From contig JAXLXO010000005.1 of assembly GCA_046327915.1 (NCBI GenBank), forward strand, positions 124,001 to 188,000: 64,000 nucleotides of DNA, read 5' to 3'. How positions within the stretch are numbered: position 1 is the first letter of the stretch; every line of letters begins with the position of its first letter. The stretch comes from VGTK01 sp046327915 (GTDB lineage: Bacteria > Desulfobacterota > Binatia > UBA12015). The translations under genes were made by a program, and so were the position numbers. Shown piece by piece: positions 24,236 through 33,426 of this stretch. The notes under the pieces were generated by a model that ran no database searches, was not told the DNA's origin, and was given only the letters and a program-made list of their open reading frames with translations.

Positions 24236-25192
24236 GTGACCGAGCAGCACGCGCGCAGCACCGTGGCGATCGCCGTCCTGATCCTTGCCCTGTGCGCGCT
24301 CGCGACCGGCGCGAGCGCGGCGAAGCCCGCACGGAAGGGTACGCCGCCATCCGGCTCTGCGCCGAACGCGAGCGTTCGCCTGCTGTGCGACGCGCTGCAC
24401 ACGCTGCCCGACACGCGCCGCGCCGCGTGCTGTGCGGGGGCGGCGAACGGCGGCGGCCTCGCCGACGCGTGCGTGCGCTCGCTCGGCGACGCGCTCGCAC
24501 GCGAGGCGGTCACGCTCGACGCGGCCGAGGTCAGGCGCTGCGCGGCCGATGCCGCGCGCGAGCTCGACGGCTGCGACTGGGTGACGCCGCAGGCACCGCG
24601 TCTGCCTGCGAGCTGCCGGAGCCTCGTGCACGGACGCGTCGCCGCCGGCGCCTCGTGCCGCTCGTCGCTCGAGTGCGTGGACGGTCTCGCCTGCTGGGGC
24701 GCCACCGCGAAGGCGGACGGCATCTGCGCTCCGCCCGGCGCCACCGGCGCGACCTGCGGACGCGGCGAGGACGCGCTCGCGACGTTCCTGCGCGCGAGCG
24801 GCGACGTGCGGCACCCGGAGTGCGCGGGATTCTGCGGCTACGGGCGCTGCGCGGCGCGCGTCGCGACCGGCGGCGCGTGCGCGGCCGGCGCGCAGTGCGC
24901 CGCGGGCGACCGCTGCGTCGCCGGGCGTTGCGTCGAGGGCGCGCCTCCGGGTCTCGCCGAGGACTGCACCGCGAGCGCGTGCGCAGACGGGCTCGCGTGC
25001 GTCGCCGGGCGTTGCGCTGCGCCGCGGAAGGCGGGCGAGAGCTGCTCGCGCCCGTCGGACTGCGCTGCGACGTGCCTGCCGCCGGGCGCGGACGGGGCGC
25101 GCGTCTGCGGCATGCAGTGCGACGCGTTCCCGCAAGCGTTGCGGCTCCCGCCGTCGCCGAAGACCGCGTCCGCGCCGCAGCCGCGCGGCTGA
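24236..25192 (+). CDS. secreted cysteine-rich protein
   Basis: I do not recognise a named family. The 318-residue protein begins with a signal peptide (STVAIAVLILALCALATGAS) after GTG 24236, which has GGAGG four bases upstream. The mature part has more than twenty Cys, including a CCAG pair, CRSSLECVDGLACWG, and repeated QCAAGDRCVAGRCVEG-like and ACADGLACVAGRCAAP modules. This C-x6-C-x3-C spacing is like the small disulfide-rich repeats in secreted proteins of myxobacteria and relatives. It is divergent from the beta-helix gene with 108 bases between the starts, so the two secreted proteins may share a regulatory region. Its location is extracytoplasmic; function unknown. Confidence 0.7.
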   Translation: MTEQHARSTVAIAVLILALCALATGASAAKPARKGTPPSGSAPNASVRLLCDALHTLPDTRRAACCAGAANGGGLADACVRSLGDALAREAVTLDAAEVRRCAADAARELDGCDWVTPQAPRLPASCRSLVHGRVAAGASCRSSLECVDGLACWGATAKADGICAPPGATGATCGRGEDALATFLRASGDVRHPECAGFCGYGRCAARVATGGACAAGAQCAAGDRCVAGRCVEGAPPGLAEDCTASACADGLACVAGRCAAPRKAGESCSRPSDCAATCLPPGADGARVCGMQCDAFPQALRLPPSPKTASAPQPRG

Positions 25193-25352
25193 CCGCGAAT
25201 CGCGCGCGCCGCGTGCGACGGGTGCGGGTCGATGCATCCGACCGCCGCCGCGCTCCGTAACTCCAGCACCATCCGCAGGGTCCGGTAAAATCGTGCTTGT
25301 CGTGGACCCGCGGCCGCGCGCCCGTGCGCGCCCACAACCGAGGAGCATCGAA

Positions 25353-26939
25353 ATGAGAAGGACCAACACCGCACTGCACGTGCTCGCGGCCGCGCTCGCC
25401 CTGCTGGCGGCGCCGTCGACGAGCCGGGCCTCCAGCCACCGCGAGACCTACGCCACGCGCGTCGATCCGTGCATCGACAACACCGACACCTACGCGTGGG
25501 TCGAGCCGGGCACGCACGACAAGCTCTACGTCGTGTTCAACTTCCTGCCCCTGCACGAGCCCGGCCAGGGCAACCAGCAGATCGGGCCGTGCGAGGACGT
25601 GCTCTACGAGGTGCACGTCGCGCGCGGCACGGGTCCGCTCGAGGACAAGCTCACCTACCAGATCCAGTTCGACACCAATCCGGCGCCGCGCGTGGATCCC
25701 GGCAGCAAGGCGCCGCTCAGCCTCGCCGACGGTCGCGAGCTGCTCGACCAGATCTCGGGCCGCACGCAGACCTACACCGTCACCAAGGTCGAGGGACGCA
25801 GCCGCAAGGTCATCGCGCGCGACGTCGCGGTGTCGCCGGCGAACGTCGGCCCGCAGACCGACCGCCTCGCCTACGGCATCCCCGCGATCGACCCGACGTG
25901 CTCGCCGTTCGAGGGCTACGACTCGGGCGATCCGACGAGCCGCGAGGTCGGCTGCTACGACGAGGACTTCTCCGCGCGCTTCATCCACCCGCTCGGCGAG
26001 AACGGCTCGGAGGGCCGCGTCTGGGCGGGGCAGGCCGCGGACTTCTACTACCTCGACGAGAAGGGGATCTTCGACGTCGTGAACCTCGCCGGTGATCCGG
26101 CGTCGAGCTTCGTCAAGATCAACGGCCAGCGCTTCGAGGTGCCGGGCGCGCGGCACACGCCGCAGGCGGAGAACGTCTTCACCGGCTTCAACCTGTTCTC
26201 GATCGCGCTCGAGATCCCGACCGCGAAGCTCACCGGCAACGGGAAGCCCGTGCCGCACAACGGCACGCCGGGCGACGACACGCTGCTCGCGATCCACGTC
26301 TCCGAGTCGCGCCCCGCGATCCGCATCCTGAGCAAGGACCGCTACGAGAAGGACATCACGCGGGGCCCGTGGCAGCGCGTCGGCCGCAACGCCCTGCCGC
26401 TCTTCAACGCGGGACTCGTCGGCGTGCAGGACCAGGAGAAGTATCTGCGCAGCCACCCGATCGACGACTTCGACAACTTCGGCGGCTACATCCTGAACCC
26501 GATCCTCGTCCGCGACGTCGAGGCGCTCGGCATCTACAAGGCGCTCGGCGTGGACCAGGTCCCGGACTCGCTCAAGTACGGCCGCGTCGACATCCTGAAG
26601 GTCATCAATCTCGACGACATCCCGTTCCCCGGCGCGCACCACGTGCCGCTGAAGCCCGGACACGTCGGCGACGTGCTGCGCGTCGACATGGCGATCGACT
26701 CGGCCTTCCCGAACGGCCGTCCGATCGTCGGCGGCATCGATCGGCACCACGAGCAGGCCGACGTGAGCGACGTGATCCTCACGCTGATCCTGTCACCCGA
26801 TCCGTCGACGGTGCAGATCGGCGACGGCGTCGACTACAGCGCGGTGCAGCGCCGCGAGAAGTTCCCGTTCATCCCGCTCGCACTGCAGGGCCTTTCGCAG
26901 GGCCACGGCGCGCCTGCGAAGGGGACACCGCAGGACTGA
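25353..26939 (+). CDS. DUF4331 family secreted protein
   Basis: The 528-residue protein has a signal peptide (ALHVLAAALALLAAPSTSRA) followed at once by SSHRETYATRVDPCIDNTD, the conserved start of DUF4331 proteins (SSHREAP...DPxxDNTD). Further family text is LYVVFNFLPLHEPGQGN, the strand pair around VHVARGTGPLEDKLTYQIQF, GQAADFYYLDEKGIFDVVNL and the C-terminal NGRPIVGGIDRHHEQADVSD region. DUF4331 proteins are exported beta-rich proteins of unknown function. Start ATG 25353 has AGGAG ten bases upstream. The 160 bases before it include a TAAAAT box at 25286, but no matching -35 was found. The MBL-fold gene converges 7 bases after its stop. Confidence 0.9.
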   Translation: MRRTNTALHVLAAALALLAAPSTSRASSHRETYATRVDPCIDNTDTYAWVEPGTHDKLYVVFNFLPLHEPGQGNQQIGPCEDVLYEVHVARGTGPLEDKLTYQIQFDTNPAPRVDPGSKAPLSLADGRELLDQISGRTQTYTVTKVEGRSRKVIARDVAVSPANVGPQTDRLAYGIPAIDPTCSPFEGYDSGDPTSREVGCYDEDFSARFIHPLGENGSEGRVWAGQAADFYYLDEKGIFDVVNLAGDPASSFVKINGQRFEVPGARHTPQAENVFTGFNLFSIALEIPTAKLTGNGKPVPHNGTPGDDTLLAIHVSESRPAIRILSKDRYEKDITRGPWQRVGRNALPLFNAGLVGVQDQEKYLRSHPIDDFDNFGGYILNPILVRDVEALGIYKALGVDQVPDSLKYGRVDILKVINLDDIPFPGAHHVPLKPGHVGDVLRVDMAIDSAFPNGRPIVGGIDRHHEQADVSDVILTLILSPDPSTVQIGDGVDYSAVQRREKFPFIPLALQGLSQGHGAPAKGTPQD

Positions 26940-26945
26940 GAAGCG

Positions 26946-27842
26946 TCAGGAGCGCGGCGTGTCGGTGACGAGCGTCCAGTCGTCGCCGTCGCGCCGCGCG
27001 CGGCCTTCGCGCTCGAGCTTGCGCAGGTGCGAGCGCACCGACGTGCCGGCGGCCGCGTGCAGGAAGGCCGGCACGTCGGCGTACATGCGCGCGACCATCT
27101 GCTTGACGTCGGACAGTCCCTCGCGCAGCAGCCCGACGATCTGCGCCTCGCGCAGCTCGCGGTGCGCGATGTACTCGCGGATCTTCCGGCCGGCGTCGCG
27201 GATCGCGGGTCCGTGCGCGGGGTAGATCACCGCGGGGTCGAGCGCGAGCAGGCGGCGCAGCGAGTCCATGTAGTCGGCGAGATCGCCGCCGTGCTCGGGG
27301 ATCACCGTCGTGCCCGCGCCGAGCACGACGTCGCCGCTGAAGATCGCGCGCTCCTCCTCGAGCCAGTAGCAGAGGTGATCCTCGGCGTGGCCGGGCGTGA
27401 AGATCGCGCGCAGCGTGGCGCCCTCGGTCTCGATCACCGCGTCGTGGTCGATCGCCGTGACCAGCTCGTCGAGGCCCGCGTCCATGCCGGGCCACGGCCG
27501 CTTCAGGATCGGCATCGTGCCGAAGCGCTCGCAGACCTGGTTGCAGCCGCCGAGGTGATCGCCGTGCGCGTGCGTCAGCACGATGCGGTCGATCTCCTTC
27601 CCGCGGCGGTGCTCGTCGAGCGCGCGCTCGAGCAGCGGCAGGTACTCCGGCAGGCCCTGCCCGGTGTCGAGCAGGACCGGCCTCTTCGAAGTCCCGACGA
27701 GATACGTGTTGGTGCCCGGTCCGGTGAACGGACCCGGGTTCTGCCCGAGCACCGTCACGACGCGCTCGCTCCACACGTCGACGTCGGGCATCGCGAGCCC
27801 GATCATGTTGCCCTTGACGACGCGGGACGGCGCTTCGCTCAT
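26946..27842 (-). CDS. MBL-fold metallohydrolase (LACTB2-like)
   Basis: The 298-residue protein has all metallo-beta-lactamase-fold metal motifs: THAHGDHLGG (HxHxDH), FTPGHAEDHLCYW, IFSGDVVLG and YPAHGPAIRD. The C-terminal 80 residues form the winged-helix-like tail (REAQIVGLLREGLSDVKQM ... SVRSHLRKLEREGRA) seen in LACTB2-type hydrolases. The active site suggests two zinc ions in a cytoplasmic enzyme. Known relatives are endoribonucleases or thioesterase-like hydrolases; the present one cannot be assigned. It lies 26 bases downstream of the lipoprotein hydrolase gene on the same strand and is probably co-transcribed with it. Confidence 0.88.
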   Translation of the reverse strand: MSEAPSRVVKGNMIGLAMPDVDVWSERVVTVLGQNPGPFTGPGTNTYLVGTSKRPVLLDTGQGLPEYLPLLERALDEHRRGKEIDRIVLTHAHGDHLGGCNQVCERFGTMPILKRPWPGMDAGLDELVTAIDHDAVIETEGATLRAIFTPGHAEDHLCYWLEEERAIFSGDVVLGAGTTVIPEHGGDLADYMDSLRRLLALDPAVIYPAHGPAIRDAGRKIREYIAHRELREAQIVGLLREGLSDVKQMVARMYADVPAFLHAAAGTSVRSHLRKLEREGRARRDGDDWTLVTDTPRS

Positions 27843-27868
27843 GTGCGGACGATAACCGAGTGCGTCGG

Positions 27869-29047
27869 TCAGGGAAGGACGAGACCGACCTGCATGCCCT
27901 GCTGCGCGCTCGGCAGCGACGCGACGCGGTTCTTCTGATCCGCAGTGAAGCGCACCACACCGGGGTCCTGGTTCGTGTTCAGCGTGCGGTCGTACTCCGT
28001 GACGCCGCGCACGTAGCGGCCGAAGAGCGCCGCCGACCAGGTGTTCACCGACTCGTACACCCGCTTGTAGTCGATGAACGTGACCGGCGAGCCGTCCTCG
28101 AGGCGCGTGCCGCTCCCGCAGCCGTCGCCGTCGCCGATGCCGAGCCCGGTGTCGCACGCGAACGAGAAGCTGTAGTGGCCGGCGTCGACGTACTCCGCGA
28201 GCCAGCGCGGACCCGGCAGGATCTCGTACGTGTCGCGGATCCCCTGATTGGTCTCGAGCCCGATCGTCTTGTCCTCGGTCGCGAGCATCAGGAACGACGC
28301 AGCCGAGTAGCTCGCCGAGACCGGACCGGAGAAGGCCATCGGCAGCGCGGCCTTGACGCGCGCGTCCATGCTCGCCACGGCGAACGTCGTGAACGCACCG
28401 AACGAGTGCCCGGTCACGCCGATCGGGAGGCTGGTGTCGACCCAGCCCTCGAACCTGCTCGCCGGATCGCCGGTGAAGGCGCTGAACGCGTTCAGCACGT
28501 ACTCGATGTCGAGCGGACGGTCGACGCGCAGCTGGTCGAAGGTTCCCGACGAGTCGAAGAAGGTGTTGCCCTGATGGTCGGGCGCGACCACCACGTAGCC
28601 GTGGCTCGCGAGGTGCTCGACCTGGAAGGTGTTCTGGAAGCGGATGCCGCCCGAGCCGTGCGAGAACGCGATCAGCGGGAACGGACCGTCGGGCGAGATC
28701 GCCGCGTCGCGCACCGCGGTGAGCTCGATGGTCGCGTCGTCGGCGAGGAAGCCGAGGCCTTCCGGCAGGTAGTCCGCCGCGGGCGAGGGCGCCGCGTCGC
28801 GCGCGGACTCCACGGCCGGGTACCAGACCTCGGTGAGCAGCGTGCGGTTGCGCGCGTCGTCGTGCAGCTCGATGCGCGTCACGCCGACCGGGTACGGTCC
28901 GCGCGCCGACGGATCGGCCGCCGGTCCGCCGGAGCTGCTGCTCGTGCTGCCGCAGCCCTGCAGCAGGGCGACGAAGGACAGCGCTGCGACGGTGGCGCGC
29001 GTCGCGCTCCACCGACCCATTCCAACCGCGATCCGTGCTCTCGACAT
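27869..29047 (-). CDS. alpha/beta-hydrolase lipoprotein (PAF-acetylhydrolase/dienelactone-hydrolase-like)
   Basis: The 392-residue protein has a lipoprotein signal (TVAALSFVALLQGCGS, lipobox LLQGC), then a Ser/Gly-rich spacer, so it should be membrane anchored outside the cytoplasm. The hydrolase domain shows VGVTRIELHDDARNRTLLTE, the oxyanion FPLIAFSHGSGG, VVAPDHQGNTF and the nucleophile elbow GVTGHSFGAFTTFAVAS, followed by the late DAGHYSFSF His candidate. These match platelet-activating-factor acetylhydrolase/predicted dienelactone hydrolases. Start ATG 29047 is chosen because GGAGGG precedes it; the upstream frame to 29158 is leader. Substrates could be esters or lipids. Confidence 0.82.
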   Translation of the reverse strand: MSRARIAVGMGRWSATRATVAALSFVALLQGCGSTSSSSGGPAADPSARGPYPVGVTRIELHDDARNRTLLTEVWYPAVESARDAAPSPAADYLPEGLGFLADDATIELTAVRDAAISPDGPFPLIAFSHGSGGIRFQNTFQVEHLASHGYVVVAPDHQGNTFFDSSGTFDQLRVDRPLDIEYVLNAFSAFTGDPASRFEGWVDTSLPIGVTGHSFGAFTTFAVASMDARVKAALPMAFSGPVSASYSAASFLMLATEDKTIGLETNQGIRDTYEILPGPRWLAEYVDAGHYSFSFACDTGLGIGDGDGCGSGTRLEDGSPVTFIDYKRVYESVNTWSAALFGRYVRGVTEYDRTLNTNQDPGVVRFTADQKNRVASLPSAQQGMQVGLVLP

Positions 29048-29121
29048 CACGCCCTCCGTGGCGCTGGTGCCGGCGCGGCCGGCGGGTGTTCCGAACGGCA
29101 CCGCGTGCGCGGCGTCCGTGC

Positions 29122-30390
29122 TCAGGCGAAGCCTTCGGGACGAACGCGCTCGATCCACGCGCGGTAGTCGCCGTCGAAGCCGACGTTGCGCTGCCGCTCG
29201 CGCACGCGCGCGAGCAGCGCGTCGCTGTGCTCGGTCGCCCGCGTGCCGCCGTTGAAGCGCTGCACGAGCTGCGTCGCGACCTGTCCCGAGTGACGGCGCG
29301 ACGCCACCAGGTTGCCCTTGCCGGTGATCACGTTGCCGCAGCCGAAGACCTGCTCGAGATCGGCGATCTTGCCGCGCTCCATGTCTTCGACGCGCAGCAG
29401 CTCGCCGTGCATCGCGAGCCCCTGGATCGGCTCCGGGATCGACCCGATCGACGAGACGACGAGCGGGGCGCGCAGCTCGAGCGCGACGCCGGGAACGACA
29501 CCGACCCGTCCGCTCGCATCGACGTGCGTGCGTGTGCAGCGCAGCCCGACGAGCCGGTCGCCCTCGACGATCAGGGAGACCGGTGCCGCGAGCGGCTCCA
29601 CCCGGAAGAGAAACTTGCTCTGCGCCTTCTCGACGATCTTGCGCCGGACGTTCGCGGACTTGACGGCCTCGTCCGGACGGCCGGGCGGGGGCGGCTCGCT
29701 GAGCGGCATGTCCTCGATGCGGCGCCGGTAGACCAGCGTGCAGCCCTGGAGTCCGAGGTCGTCCCAGGTCAGGCCGTGCTTCGCGAGCGTATCGGGGATG
29801 CCCTTGGCCTCCATCGCCAGCAGATCCTGCTCGATGCCGCGGGCCGCGAGCGCTTCGCGGACCTTGACCAGCTGCAGGATCTTGACGACGTCGATCGACG
29901 CGAGACCGCCGCCGACGACCAGCGTGCCGTCGGGGATCTCGTACTGCGGACCCGCGTAGCCAGGCTCGTCGTAGTGGTTGAACCAGTAGATCAGCGGGTT
30001 CTGATAGACGAGGCCGCGGCCGACGTACGCGTCGGCGCCGTCGATCGGCAGCGGGCGGTCACGCCACGCGCCGTTGGCGAGCACGACGAGGTCGAAGCCC
30101 CACGACTGCAGAAGATCGTCGAAGCCGACGTCGCGGCCGATCGCGGTGCGCGGCACGAAGTGGACGCCATTGCGCGCGAGCTTCGTGTCGATGAGGTCGT
30201 ACTCCTTGCGGCGCAGCGCCGAGTGCCAGCGCGGCAGGCCGTCCTCGACCTTTCCGTACGGGCGGTCGTTCTGCTCGAACACGACGCAGAGCGCGCCCTC
30301 GGAGGCGAGCTTGTCCGCGGCCTCGGCACCGGCGGTGGCTCCACCGATGATGGCGACGTGACAACGATAAGGAGATGAGTTTGCTGCCAT
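29122..30390 (-). CDS. FAD/NAD(P)-binding oxidoreductase (adrenodoxin/ferredoxin-NADP reductase-like)
   Basis: The 422-residue protein has an N-terminal dinucleotide fold (HVAIIGGATAGAEAADKLAS, a GxxxxGAE variant of GxGxxG), FEQNDRPYGKVEDGLPRWH as in adrenodoxin-reductase-type FAD domains, and a second NADP-type site ALWVVGGG-like TLVVGGGLASIDVVKIL near residue 190. The late GCGNVITGKGNL closes the FAD domain. Such enzymes shuttle electrons between NADPH and ferredoxins, and could feed the P450s in this window. The first Gly-rich loop departs from strict GxGxxG (GGATAG), which is odd and may affect FAD binding. ATG 30390 is used because the domain begins shortly after. Confidence 0.8.
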   Translation of the reverse strand: MAANSSPYRCHVAIIGGATAGAEAADKLASEGALCVVFEQNDRPYGKVEDGLPRWHSALRRKEYDLIDTKLARNGVHFVPRTAIGRDVGFDDLLQSWGFDLVVLANGAWRDRPLPIDGADAYVGRGLVYQNPLIYWFNHYDEPGYAGPQYEIPDGTLVVGGGLASIDVVKILQLVKVREALAARGIEQDLLAMEAKGIPDTLAKHGLTWDDLGLQGCTLVYRRRIEDMPLSEPPPPGRPDEAVKSANVRRKIVEKAQSKFLFRVEPLAAPVSLIVEGDRLVGLRCTRTHVDASGRVGVVPGVALELRAPLVVSSIGSIPEPIQGLAMHGELLRVEDMERGKIADLEQVFGCGNVITGKGNLVASRRHSGQVATQLVQRFNGGTRATEHSDALLARVRERQRNVGFDGDYRAWIERVRPEGFA

Positions 30391-30532
30391 GCGATCCAGG
30401 GATGACGGCTCCCGGGAAGCGGGAGGGGGGTTGCACATGGCGCCGGCAGCCGGGCCGCCCGCGCGGCAGCGGTCGTACCGTCCGGGCACCGGGCACGCAA
30501 CCGGTTTCGCGTGCCGGAACGAGCCCTTCCGA

Positions 30533-31723
30533 TCAGCCGTTCCGGACCGGCTCGGGATCGGACGCGGGCTCGATCGAGGGGATCATCCGGCCGTCCGGGG
30601 AGACCACGAAGTCGGTCCCGCCCCAGCGCACGGTCTGGCCCAGGAAGGCCGCGACCCAGATCGACGAGATGAACAGGTCCTTGAACGGGATCAGCCAGAG
30701 GTCGCGCCAGATCGTCCGGACGCCGAGGACGAAGCGGGCGATGCAGCCGGCCGCGAGCAGCCGGATCGCGAGCGCCGCCGCGAACACCTGCAGCCCGTGC
30801 ACCGAGATGCCGGACGCGAGCAGGTAGAGCGTCGCCCAGAGCGTGCTGTGCGTGACGACGCTCGCCAGATAGCCGCCGGGGCGGCAGATCCGGTAGGTGC
30901 GCGCCCAGCGCAGCTGGTGTGCCGCGACCTCGGTCAGGCTGTCGAGGTCGAGCACGGTCTCGGTCACGACGGGCGCGAGCACGACCTGACGGCCCGCCTC
31001 CACGACCATGTGGCCGAGCTGGTAGTCGTCGGCCAGGTGGTCGGCGATGGCGCGGAAGCCGCCGACCTCGTCGAAGGTCGAGCGCTTCAGGCAGATCGTC
31101 GCGCCGAACGCGTACGTCATGCGCTCCACCTGCCGCGCGACGGTGACCATCGGCCCGAAGTCGGTGTTGATGAACAGCGCCTCGACGCGGTTCGCGAGCG
31201 TGCGCGCCGCGACGCCGCGGTAGAGGCAGGTGACGACGCCGTTCCGCGGCTCGTCGAGGTACGGCACGATGACGCGCAGGTAGTCGCGCGGCGCGCGGAT
31301 GTCGCCGTCGGCGATCACCAGCACGTCGTGCTTCGCGCGCTGCAGCATGTTGCTCAGGTTGCTGACCTTGGCGTTGCTGCCGATGCGGTCGGCCGACACG
31401 ACGAGCTCGACGTCGACGTCCGGGAAGTCGCGCCGCAGGCGCTTGACGATGGCGATCGCGGGATCGTCCGCCGCCGCGACGCCGAACACGATCTGCAGCT
31501 TCGGGTAGTCGAGCCGGCAGGTGTTGGCGAGGTTGTCCCAGGTCTCGGGTACCGCGCCGCAGAGCGGCTTCAGCACCGTCACGCCGGGCAGCGACGCGTC
31601 GTCGGCGCGCGGACGCGCCAGCTCGCGGCGTTGCCAGCGCGCGAAGAGCCAGGCGCACGCGAGGCTGAAGAGCTGATAGCCCGTCGCGACGGCGACGATC
31701 GGGAGCAGGAGCTGGGCGAGCAC
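30533..31723 (-). CDS. hpnI: HpnI-type hopanoid glycosyltransferase (GT2, ceramide glucosyltransferase-like)
   Basis: The 396-residue membrane glycosyltransferase resembles HpnI, which attaches N-acetylglucosamine to bacteriohopanetetrol. It starts with one membrane span, then PGVTVLKPLCGAVPETWDNL, VFGVAAADDPAIAIVKRL, KVSNLSNMLQRAKHDVLVIA and DGDIRAPRDYLRVIV (metal-binding DxD-like site), then DFGPMVTVARQVERMTYAFG and FRAIADHLADDYQLGHMV, ending with HQLRWARTYR (the xQxRW-like acceptor motif). Several C-terminal membrane spans follow. The KPL-CG, ADDY and QLRW features are shared with ceramide glucosyltransferases. Start is GTG 31723. It sits 28 bases downstream of hpnJ on the same strand. Confidence 0.88.
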   Translation of the reverse strand: MLAQLLLPIVAVATGYQLFSLACAWLFARWQRRELARPRADDASLPGVTVLKPLCGAVPETWDNLANTCRLDYPKLQIVFGVAAADDPAIAIVKRLRRDFPDVDVELVVSADRIGSNAKVSNLSNMLQRAKHDVLVIADGDIRAPRDYLRVIVPYLDEPRNGVVTCLYRGVAARTLANRVEALFINTDFGPMVTVARQVERMTYAFGATICLKRSTFDEVGGFRAIADHLADDYQLGHMVVEAGRQVVLAPVVTETVLDLDSLTEVAAHQLRWARTYRICRPGGYLASVVTHSTLWATLYLLASGISVHGLQVFAAALAIRLLAAGCIARFVLGVRTIWRDLWLIPFKDLFISSIWVAAFLGQTVRWGGTDFVVSPDGRMIPSIEPASDPEPVRNG

Positions 31724-31751
31724 GTGCGTTCTCCGCGGTGCCGCGTCTTCG

Positions 31752-33245
31752 TCAGGCGGACGCCGGTCCGCCGGCGGGCGCGCCGCCTCCCGTCGCGATC
31801 GGTGCGGCGCCGCGCGAGGTCTTCGACTCCGCGCGCCGGTGCCACATCGTCTTGAGGAACTGCCGGCCCTCGGCGAGCAGACGCGGACGCTCGTGCGCGT
31901 CGAACACGATCTGCTTGAACTTCTTCGCCATGTAGCGCGGGCGGAAGTAGAACTCCCGATACGCCTTCTCGACCGACTCGTAGATCTCGTCGGCCGAGAT
32001 CTCCGGGTAGCTCACGGTGCACTTCTGGTAGCCGCCCGCGTCGACCAGCGGATCGACGACCTCGTAGCCGTTCTTCTTGACGAAGTCGTGGAAGTGCGTG
32101 CCGGGGTAGGGAGACGCGAGCGAAACCTGGATCGTCTCGCAGTCCATCTCCTTCGCGAAGTCGATGGTCTGGCGGATGGTCTGCTTCGTCTCGCCGGGCA
32201 GCCCGAAGATGAACGTGCCGTGGATCAGGATGCCGAGCTTGTGGCAGTCCTCGGTGAACTGGCGCGCGCGGCGGATGTCGACGCCCTTCTTGATGTTCTT
32301 CAGGATCTGCTCGTTGCCCGACTCGTAGCCGATCACGAACAGGCGCAGCCCGCCGTCCTTCATGATCTTCAGCGTCTCGTAGTCGACGTTGGCGCGCGAG
32401 TTGGTGGACCAGGTGTAGCCCAGCGTGCCGAGGTCCTGCGCGATGCGGCGCGAACGCTCGCGGTCCGCGGTGAAGGTGTCGTCGTCGAAGAAGATCTCGC
32501 GCATCTCCGGGAAGAGATGGCGCATGTTCTTGACCTCGGCGTAGACGTTCTCGGGGCTGCGCGTGCGGTAGCTGTGCCCGGTCGTGACCTGCGGCCACAG
32601 GCAGAAGGTGCAGCGCGCGGGGCAGCCGCGTCCGGTGTAGAGCGACACGTACGGGTACTGGCAGTACGGCGAGTTGTACTTCTTGTAGTCGAGGTCGCGC
32701 GCGTAGATCTCGGTCGCGAACGGAAGCTCGTCGAGCTCGGGTCCGGTCAGCTGGGGACGGTCGGGGTTGTGGTAGAGCTTGCCGTCGCGCCGGTAGCTGA
32801 TGCCGCCGATGGTGCTCCACTCGCGGCCCTCGGCGACCTCCTTCATCGAGTAGTCGAACTCTTTCCTGCCGACGAGGTCGATCGCCTCGGAGACGCGCAG
32901 CGATTCCTCGGGCTGCGCCGTCACCTGGCCGCCGACCATCGCGATCACCACGTTGCGATTCTTGCTCTTGATCTTCTCGGCGGTCTCGGCGTCCTTGCGC
33001 AGCGACGGCGTCGAGGTGTGGATCACGACGAAGTCGTAGTCGCCCGCGATCGCCACCGACTCGTCCTGGTTGAGTCCTTCGGGCGGTGCGTCGAGCAGGC
33101 GGCTGCCGGGGATCATGCCCGCGGGGTACGCGAGCCAGGTGGGGTACCAGAACGACCAGACCTCGCGCTTGGCCTGGTACCGGGATCCGGCGCCACCGTC
33201 GAAGTCCTCGTACGACGGCGGGTTCAGAAACAGCGTCTTCATCAT
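31752..33245 (-). CDS. hpnJ: HpnJ-type B12-binding radical SAM protein (hopanoid-associated)
   Basis: The 497-residue protein opens TLFLNPPSYEDFDGGAGSRY and WYPTWLAYPAGMIPGSRLLD, the recognisable beginning of HpnJ. A cobalamin-binding Rossmann part (residues ~20-150) precedes the radical SAM core with GRGCPARCTFCLWPQ (CX3CX2C). FFDDDTFTADRERSRRIAQD and IHGTFIFGLPGETKQTIRQT complete the TIM barrel. HpnJ is thought to convert the glucosamine head group into the cyclitol ether of hopanoids after HpnI and HpnK have acted. Start is the ATG pair at 33245/33242. A sigma70-like promoter (33350-33377) lies about 100 bases upstream. hpnJ and hpnI form an operon; hpnK is remote (11062-11928). Confidence 0.9.
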   Translation of the reverse strand: MMKTLFLNPPSYEDFDGGAGSRYQAKREVWSFWYPTWLAYPAGMIPGSRLLDAPPEGLNQDESVAIAGDYDFVVIHTSTPSLRKDAETAEKIKSKNRNVVIAMVGGQVTAQPEESLRVSEAIDLVGRKEFDYSMKEVAEGREWSTIGGISYRRDGKLYHNPDRPQLTGPELDELPFATEIYARDLDYKKYNSPYCQYPYVSLYTGRGCPARCTFCLWPQVTTGHSYRTRSPENVYAEVKNMRHLFPEMREIFFDDDTFTADRERSRRIAQDLGTLGYTWSTNSRANVDYETLKIMKDGGLRLFVIGYESGNEQILKNIKKGVDIRRARQFTEDCHKLGILIHGTFIFGLPGETKQTIRQTIDFAKEMDCETIQVSLASPYPGTHFHDFVKKNGYEVVDPLVDAGGYQKCTVSYPEISADEIYESVEKAYREFYFRPRYMAKKFKQIVFDAHERPRLLAEGRQFLKTMWHRRAESKTSRGAAPIATGGGAPAGGPASA

Positions 33246-33349
33246 CGGATCCGCTCCCCCCGGCGAGCCCTGTCGTCGCTCCCGGACCACACGTGGCCGT
33301 CCCTGCGCGCCGTCCCCGGTCGGAGCGCAAACGACATATCGGCCGACGG

Positions 33350-33377
33350 ATTATAGTGATCGGTCAGGCGAAGGCAA
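33350..33377 (-). promoter_or_regulatory. candidate sigma70-type promoter of hpnJ-hpnI
   Basis: On the minus strand, TTGCCT (33377-33372) and a perfect TATAAT (33355-33350) are separated by 16 bases, placing transcription start near 33343 and a leader of about 100 bases before hpnJ. Such an AT-rich hexamer is rare in this GC-rich DNA. The surrounding 33340-33425 is the most AT-rich stretch in this part of the window. Confidence 0.5.
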
Positions 33378-33395
33378 TTGGCGGGCAGGCTTGGT

Positions 33396-33426
33396 TTGTC
33401 GTTGATTTTGCGGAGCTTTTTACAAT
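33396..33426 (+). promoter_or_regulatory. weak candidate promoter of the CDP-alcohol phosphotransferase gene
   Basis: TTGTCG (33396-33401) and TACAAT (33421-33426) are separated by 19 bases, longer than ideal. The direction fits the gene starting at 33531. The -10 matches five of six bases, the -35 four of six. Confidence 0.3.

Noticed and set aside
25286..25291. TAAAAT box before the DUF4331 gene
   Set aside because: It has no acceptable -35 partner, and a single AT-rich hexamer is not enough evidence.
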